Shown: positions 57,426 to 64,000 of the stretch, piece after piece | Position numbering within the stretch: the first letter of the stretch is position 1 | How the letters are laid out: the number at the start of each line of letters is the position of its first letter | Origin: Lycium barbarum | Taxonomy: Eukaryota > Streptophyta > Magnoliopsida > Solanales > Solanaceae | Length of the DNA: 64,000 bases | Direction of reading: 5' to 3' | Assembly (NCBI RefSeq): GCF_019175385.1 | Contig: NC_083344.1 | Span: forward strand, 63,984,782-64,048,781 | Made by a program: the position numbers and the translations under genes | The notes under the pieces: model-generated | Told to the model about the DNA's origin: nothing | Databases searched by the model: none | What the model saw: only the letters and a program-made list of their open reading frames with translations

Positions 57426-59953
57426 TGTTAGACCCCATATTTTTATACGTCGAGTTATTCGCGAAGGAATTGGCGTGAGTTAAAGACGGAACCCTTCCCG
57501 GACACGGAATAGAAATCCTTAATTTTTCAAAAAATTTTATTAGAACATAAATTTATTTATAAATTTTACTTAGTGTAAACATATTAATGGAGATTAGGGA
57601 TTAATTAACAATGATTGGATTATTAAGTGGGGATTAAGACTTAAATATTCACTAATTATACACTAGTGGCCATGTGGGCCCCACTGCTACATGACCAAAT
57701 CAGATTTTGGCCCATGCTTTAGTTTGGGGAACGTGTAAGACCCTCTTGGGCAGCAAAATGGTCCACTTTGTTGACCAAGTTGCAGCCACAACTCATTTCC
57801 CAACCCCACAAAGTGAACTTAGAGAGAGAGGCTCTCATCTTCACCAAGTGAAGAGGAAAGAGAGCCACGGCCAGCCATGGCAGTTCCACCACCAAGCACG
57901 GCCATCCCTTCTATTTTTTTCTTACCATTAAACCCCTAAAGTGTTCGACACATTCACCATTATGTTTCAAGTGAAGGAGAAACCATAAACATGCCATGCA
58001 ACCTCTTATAAGCTCACGGCCAGATTTGAGCTCTCCATTTTGATTCAAAAAAAATATTTTCCAAGGTGTTTCAACCCTTAGCAAGGTGCATAGCAACGTG
58101 GAGTAGCCATTGGAGCAACAAGAACAAGTATTAGTTCAAGTCATCAAATTCTAGCCAAGTTGAGAAGTTAGATTGTTAAGGTAAGAATTGATCATTTTTT
58201 TACACGTTTTTAGTAAGGATTTGGACGTGTTGTAAATGTGCAAATGTAAATTGAATCCATGCAATTAGGTGTGTTGATGTTGGAGCATGAAAATAGCCAT
58301 GGAATTATATGTGTTGATGTTGAAGTATGGTTGTAACTTGGTGAACATGAATTGCATGTATAAAATTATGAATGTTGGTGTTGGAATGCTAATGTGGCCG
58401 CAGGGACTGTTTTAGTTGAAATGGGTGGACTGATTTTATTTAGTAATTATGGTTGTTGCTATCATAAATTACATATTAAAAGGATGAAAAGAATTAGAAA
58501 GTTAAAGGTGAAGTTGTGTTGATATGAATATAAATTGAATCCATGAAATTATGTGTATTGATGTTGAAGCATGGTTGAAGCCGTGTAGGGACTGTTTTGT
58601 GTAGAAGGTGGTGAACTAATTTTACTTGGTATTTTGATTGTTGTTGTCATGAATTTTATGATGGAAATGAAGGTATTTAATGGTTAGAGTTGAAGCTAAA
58701 ATTGTTGTGGGTTGTTGTAAGGATTGTAGTGATAATAATGTAGCTTATTTGCGTATGAATTGATGATGTAGTTGTCGTGTGGCTGCTGGTCGTATCTCAC
58801 TGAAATTATATAAAAATAAGATATGAAATAATGTGTAAGAATCGTATGTGTTTTGCTTAGTATGTTCGTAAGCGTTTGCAAGAATTCCGAGCATCTTTTG
58901 TGTGAAAGTTAGGGGCTGTTTTGGATGTGTCATTGTTGTTCTTATTGAGCTTGGAAGATTGATGATAATTAAGTTTATGCATTGTGTTTTATGTTGGTTG
59001 GGCTGTTATAAAGTTGGTTACATGAAAACGTTAAGGTTACGAACTATTTGGAATAACTTGAAGACGTAGTAGTCGTATGTGAATCGTTATTGAATATTGT
59101 GAACGTTGGCTGTTTGGAATATTGCGTGGACTGTTTGGAATGTTGTCTTGAATAGCCTCGATATAGCACTTAAACGTATAATTATTGGTGTTAGCTTGAC
59201 TAGTATGTAATTAGTTTGGGATGTAAGGAAACCGTCGTCTAAATTGTCTAGACAGGAGTTGCTAACGTTGGGAAACGTTTTGAATCTCCCCGTAGCTTAA
59301 CCATAATTCTTGACGTCTTAATATAGGTTTAAACTTTGGGCAGCGTATACGTGTTGTGTTACGAATAAACGCCAAAGGTATGTAAAGTTAACACTTCTTT
59401 CTTTTTTGGCATGATCCTTACAAAACGAATAGACGAAATGTATATGGTTCCAAAGAAGTTCCTATTCTTAGAGCCACTAGGATGGCTAATGTTCTTGATT
59501 CTCAGAATTTTATTTATTATTATTTTGATATGTACATATGATTTCAAAGTTCCATTTTGATAAAATCCACAGGGACATCCGAAGGTACTTGATAGGATTA
59601 TTATTTGAATTTGCAAATAATAGTTCGTTTTGAGTATTCCATTGAGTCTTGATAATGTTTAAAATTGCATATGGTTTCTCACTACTCTGCTCGTGCATGC
59701 CTCAATATATCTTTCACCGAGTCCCGGGCCGGGTATGCTATCGTGCACAGTTTCACTGCATTGTTCACCGAGTCCCTCACTAGAGGGCCGAGTACGGTAT
59801 ATATATATGATGATATGATGACATGATGATGAGATGATGATATGATGATATAATGACATGTTATGGCGGCCAGGAGGGCATATAATGACTTTATTCATCG
59901 AGTCCCTCACTAGAGGGCCGGGTACGGTATATATGTATATGATATATGATATT
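57426..59953 (+). repeat. LTR G, 5' part (family related to E)
   Basis: Starts TGTTAGACCCCATATTTT inside F's protease region, with GTGAC to its left. Donor-like AAAG|GTATGT is at 59378. GC-rich repeats 'caccgagtccc ... gggccgggtacgg' at 59717-59935 resemble those of the E LTR. It is cut at 59953 by H before any acceptor-like block or primer site, so solo LTR or full element cannot be decided. Confidence 0.82.
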
Positions 59954-61309
59954 TGTTGCGTCCAAATGTACACGCAAGTGTACGTGGTCGTACAAGTAAT
60001 AAAGTGATTATGTAAAATCGGATGTCGAACCCACAGAGACTTATGACCAATATTTCACGAGAATAAACTGTTGCTTACTATCTATGCAAGTGAAGAATAA
60101 AAGTGTTGGTTCTTTTATAACTAAATACTGTAATGTAATTAACTACTAATGTAAAATAGGACTTGTACTTAGAACGTGATTAAGAATGGCTTTTATCAAG
60201 ATTTTGGAAGTATTCCAGGGTCGTGGTTGGTTCACCAATCCTATTGAGTCAATCAAGTATCTCAACTTAGCAACTTTGTTCACAATAGCTAATCAACCGG
60301 ATTATTAATCTTGTAGTATTCTTCCGAACCACTACTAGCCGATTCAAGATAAATCGCCTCCTATATTCCTATGGTATTGACCTATCAAGAATGCAGTAAG
60401 AGCACGGTATATAATTGATTGTGGTAACTAAGTATATTCCTATCCTAGTGACAAATCCTAGCCCAACTCTAGGGATATTCATATCACAATCTCATTACTT
60501 CTTCTCCAAACGAACAACGTCTTTCCCAAGCACGTATATCAATGAGTAGACAGAACTCAACTGTTGCGCAGAAAATCAAGAGATTAAACACATAAGCAAT
60601 GAAGAAATTGCATACGAACAAGATACTAAGATTGAAATACTTGTCAAACATCAATATTCATGGCTACGCAACAACCCCATAATTTAGGTGTTTAGTTACA
60701 CATGATTCGATAAGCCAAAGAAGAATTCATCATCACTTAGGGTTTTGATGTAAAGAAAAACAAGAGACGAGGAATAAAACCTAGAAAGAGTTTCACAATT
60801 CTCAAAAAGTCGTCCCAGCCGCCCTTCTAATGTTAAAAACGGCTATTTATATGCTAGGGTAAATATGGGATAAGTTGGCCCAATCCCGATCTGAATAGGA
60901 TAACTGACGCCACTTGTGCGCTGGCTGTGCGTCGCATGGCCAGTGCATGACTTCCTTTTTTGTGCTTCTTGTGCGGCGCATGACCAACGCATGGTCTGTC
61001 TGAGATTCAGGAATGGTGTTTTTGTGGGCTGCTTGTGCGGCGCATGGCCAACACATGAGACCCTTCAGTGGTCGGATTTTTTTGCCTTCAAATTCTGGAA
61101 CTTCCTTCGCAGCGTTCCATCGACGTACACAGCCTCGGAATCACTTATTTCTGCCCGGAATACCCTTCGTTGTTCCTTGTTGTACCTATTCATATAAACA
61201 TACCAACACAAGCTCATATACAACAATTCGCATTCAAAACTGCGATGAAAGCGCTAAGAAGTAAAGTGTAAATGACACTAAATCTAGATATTTGTGCCAA
61301 ATATCAACA
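59954..61309 (-). repeat. Element H 3' LTR
   Basis: 1,356 bp with TG/CA ends. Loose repeats of 'gtgcggcgcatggccaacNcatg' occur at about 60924, 60970 and 61033. No gene is seen. Confidence 0.82.
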
Positions 61310-62948
61310 CCCCCCACTTAGACTTTGCTCGCCCTCGAGCAACCACTTGTCCTACATTCCCTAGTACTATACTTAGCCATGCCACTCAAACAAGTCTACA
61401 TCAAGATCTGGTGGATATGCACGTTTCGAAATTGCATTAACACACACATTTGGCCAATTCTTGAAAGTCATGCCATTGTTTCAAAACCACCATTTTCTTA
61501 TGCTTCAAAATTTCAGCAACCAAACCTCTCTAGAAACGATACATTCAAAACATGCATATGACTCCAGACACCACTCAAAACACAACGAACCTACTTGACC
61601 GAACGGGAGTACTTCATCCATCTCCTATTAATTATGTGCCCTCACCCAAAAGAGAGTTGTCCATGGCTCACACAAGGTAAACGACTTATTTCAATGGACA
61701 TAAGATGCAACAATATCGCTCACTCTCACAAAGAATATCCAATGCTAAAAACATGACGAACCATAGGCTTTAGGGACGGGTAGGATATATTTTGGAAGAT
61801 AGGGACTAACCTCCCTAAGCACTTTTAATACCTTACAATCATAGTTCAATTTTTGCACCATCCTTCATCAACCAAAGCATTCATCTACATGCTACCCATT
61901 CTATCTTATCCACACCCATTTATTGTCATTAAGTTTAAGCATCCTCTTTCTTTTGACAGCCTAGTGGGAAACGATATTAACAACGCAGATGACAAACTAA
62001 ATAGTTCCTATGTTGCAGCAGTTTTTTTTTTTTTTACTTCCCACTAACCATCACCTTTCCTTAACTTCACCTCCTAACTCCAATTCAATCAATAACCATT
62101 AAAAGTGCCTAAGGAGTAAAACAGGGATCCAACTAGGTCAATAAGAACAACGGGGGTAGGCTACTTGGCTGTTGTAGAAAGAAAAGCTAAAGGCTCAACG
62201 GGGTTTACTAGGGATATACATACACAAAGGGTAGGCAAGCGACGTCTTAAAACTTTGGCTAACAAAGAAATGCCTAGATCACTTCCTCAACTTCTCACTC
62301 AATTTCGCTTCACCAACACATCGGGCAAGTTCTAGTCATCATTATCAAGCGTGGATCATACCAGAGTTTCCTCACATCACACATAGCGCATAATCAACAC
62401 AAACCAGATTCATACAACCATCCCATCAAGCAACTATCACAAATCATGCCAAGTGGGTCATAATGAGTCAATGCAGTCTACTACAGCAATATTTCGAGGT
62501 AGGTCGCCTAATTATTTAAGCATGCTTTTTAAAGATCTTCCAGAAAAACTCATGGTTTCCACATTCCACCTAACTTGAACACCTAACATTCGAGTGGTCT
62601 GACAGGCTTGACTCCAATGACTTTGCTACAAAATCTAAAAAATCTAACCCGGTTCAAAAGTTCCCCCTCAGGAAAGAACCGAGGTCATAAGAAAAGCCAA
62701 AGGGGTGGATGGTGTGTGCCACTACGAAGGACTCAAGAAGCTACCAAAAAATTGAAAATCTTTTTTTTTTAAAGACTCAAACACTAACAAAAAGAAAACC
62801 TATGGCAACTTGATCACCATCCTTAACCTCAAAATGTTTTTACAAGGGACGTATTTCCCACCCCACACATAAATCATGCTTTGCCCTCGAAGCATATAGA
62901 TGGAAAAACAATGTAAGGCAAGAAATACTCCCTGAGGCCCACTAGGGC
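61310..62948 (-). other. Element H 3' noncoding region and polypurine tracts
   Basis: The main purine tract lies at 61310-61320 beside the LTR. A second block with the same layout (GCTTCGAGGGCAAAGCATG, then TGTGTGGGGTGGG, minus strand) lies at about 62855-62900 directly after the ORF. The rest is noncoding as far as I can see. Confidence 0.7.
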
Positions 62949-64000
62949 CTAGTCGTCATCCTCATCATCCTCAGCCTCGCCACCAGACGGCTCGGAATCT
63001 TCTTCTTCATCATCATCAGCATCTTGTGCCTCGGATTCTTCTTCACTACCCTCCTCCATGTCAGCGGCTATGAGATCCGCAGAACACAAATCCTTATTAG
63101 CGGACAGTCTGTCCTCCTCTCCAATGAGCACTCTTGAGTAAGTGGTATGAGGACACTCCGCAAACACGCTTGAGATATCTAGCTCAAACTTCTCACTAGC
63201 GAGTAACGCCATCTTGTATAGTTGTGTTAGCACGGTAGATTGAGCCGATCTTTCTTGTGCTGGAGTCAGGTTAAACTTGCTCTGCTCGGGGCCTTTGACA
63301 TTAGAGATATCGATCGGGTTATCTGGGCACTCAAGGACCCTGTCATGCCTGCTCTCCAAGTGCGCGACCAACTTCCTCGGATATGCTGTGAGTGTATTTC
63401 CAAAGCTAAGCTTGAGGGATATTCCCTCTCCGATGCGGATCATATCCTGAAGCATCCAGTATCCAATGTTGACTGGTTGCCTAGTCAGGAAGAAGTACAC
63501 TATTGCCACTCTCTCTTTCAGCACAGTGGTGAAGTGGTCAAGAGGCATAATGCGGTAATTTAGGAGCCGCAGCCACACTCGTGCCTCCTTCAGAAAATCG
63601 CCCATTAGCATCGTCTTATGCTTCCTCGGATCATCTCGGTATCTTGCCTAATTCGCCATGGAGTCAGGCCCACAAAAGGTTTCCCGAATGGCCTTATAGT
63701 CAGGCCTTTTTATGAACTTGAGCAACGGGCCTACAGGATGGTCTGGAACCCCCAAGTGTGCACACAAAGTGGAGGCTGTCAACGACACCCATTCACCCCG
63801 AAATTGCACGGAATGATGAGGCTCGCCACCCTCTGATCTTGCCAGAATGATGTTGGAATACAGCTCCAGAACTAGGTCAATGTTTACCGGCCCTGGGTTA
63901 TAAAATACCACCCTCCAGCCCATTCCGACTATTTGATTATAAATTCCTCTGAAATTCTTCTTTAATGCCACCTTGTTGACAGGTCGTTCGTGCACATATC
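62949..64000 (-). pseudogene. Element H 3' ORF, putative plant transposon protein, one nonsense codon
   Basis: One register runs from the window edge to the stop at 62949, broken only by TAG at 63648-63650. What look like two ORFs (63995-63648 and 63611-62949) are one gene. The first half contains KKNFRGIYNQIVGMGWRVVF and NIDLVLELYSNIILARSE, like the 'putative plant transposon protein' family that accompanies Tat-type gypsy elements. The middle part is VWLRLLNYRIMPLDHFTTVL. The last ~45 residues are a run of D, E, S and G. The gene has no Gag or Pol motif, and its role is unknown. The N-terminus is outside the window. Family assignment is from memory of motifs, not a search. Confidence 0.65.

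Larger units (their letters stand above)
59954..64000 (-). mobile_element. Element H: Tat/Athila-type gypsy element, 3' portion
   Basis: On the minus strand: an ORF of a plant-transposon type, about 1.6 kb of noncoding DNA, a purine tract (CTAAGTGGGGGG), then an LTR starting TGTTGATATTTGG and ending GGACGCAACA. The 'CTCGAGGGCGAGCAAAGTCT' block before the purine tract is typical of this lineage. The 5' end is outside the window. Left target bases are ATATT. Confidence 0.8.

Noticed and set aside
61013..61271. Overlapping 67-83 codon ORFs in the H LTR
   Set aside because: Frames shift over the 'gcgcatggcc' repeats; no likeness to known proteins.

Overview
The window is repeat-dense plant nuclear DNA. 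The organism is a seed plant, very probably a eudicot and plausibly Solanaceae. That rests on Ty3/gypsy chromovirus proteins, an En/Spm-type CACTA terminus, Tat-type gypsy motifs, and LTR styles (TGTTACACC... and TGTAACGACC... to ...GGGTCGTGACA) that I associate with that family. The species cannot be proven from the window. No intact host gene is visible; nearly every base belongs to a transposable element.

Layout (my letters). A (1-7594, +) is a decayed Tekay/Del-like gypsy element whose 5' LTR is cut by the window start. 7595-7992 is a short non-element spacer. C (7993-44823, +) is an old gypsy element that serves as the host of a nest. Its 5' LTR is split by a minus-strand solo LTR J (8955-22080, target duplication TTAAG), and J is split by a full gypsy element B (10603-20909). 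C's gag is split by D (24673-33688, duplication GTATA). C's RNase H-integrase linker is split by E (35156-43664, duplication GCACG). C's pol is then cut at 44824 by LTR K (same family as J), K by a CACTA transposon at 45933, the CACTA by minus-strand gypsy F at 51784, F by LTR G at 57426, and G by minus-strand Tat-like element H at 59954, which runs out of the window. The last five insertions form an open nest whose right halves should lie beyond position 64000.

How the parts may work together. A, B and F carried gag-pol and are dead. B keeps one uninterrupted register of about 1,600 codons broken only by point nonsense codons. D is a gag-only (TR-GAG-like) element with LTRs that are almost identical, so it is young. 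E has no coding capacity. D and E still keep the cis-signals: tRNA-Met primer site, a stem-loop just after it with a palindromic loop (GCGCGC or GTGCAC), a 5S-rRNA-like block, a perfect hairpin beside the polypurine tract, and conserved splice-like signals. The stem-loop shows compensatory changes between families and resembles in design a retroviral dimerisation (kissing-loop) signal. Together with the 5S-like block it is the most novel signal I see: it suggests a set of non-autonomous elements mobilised in trans and recognised through shared RNA structures.
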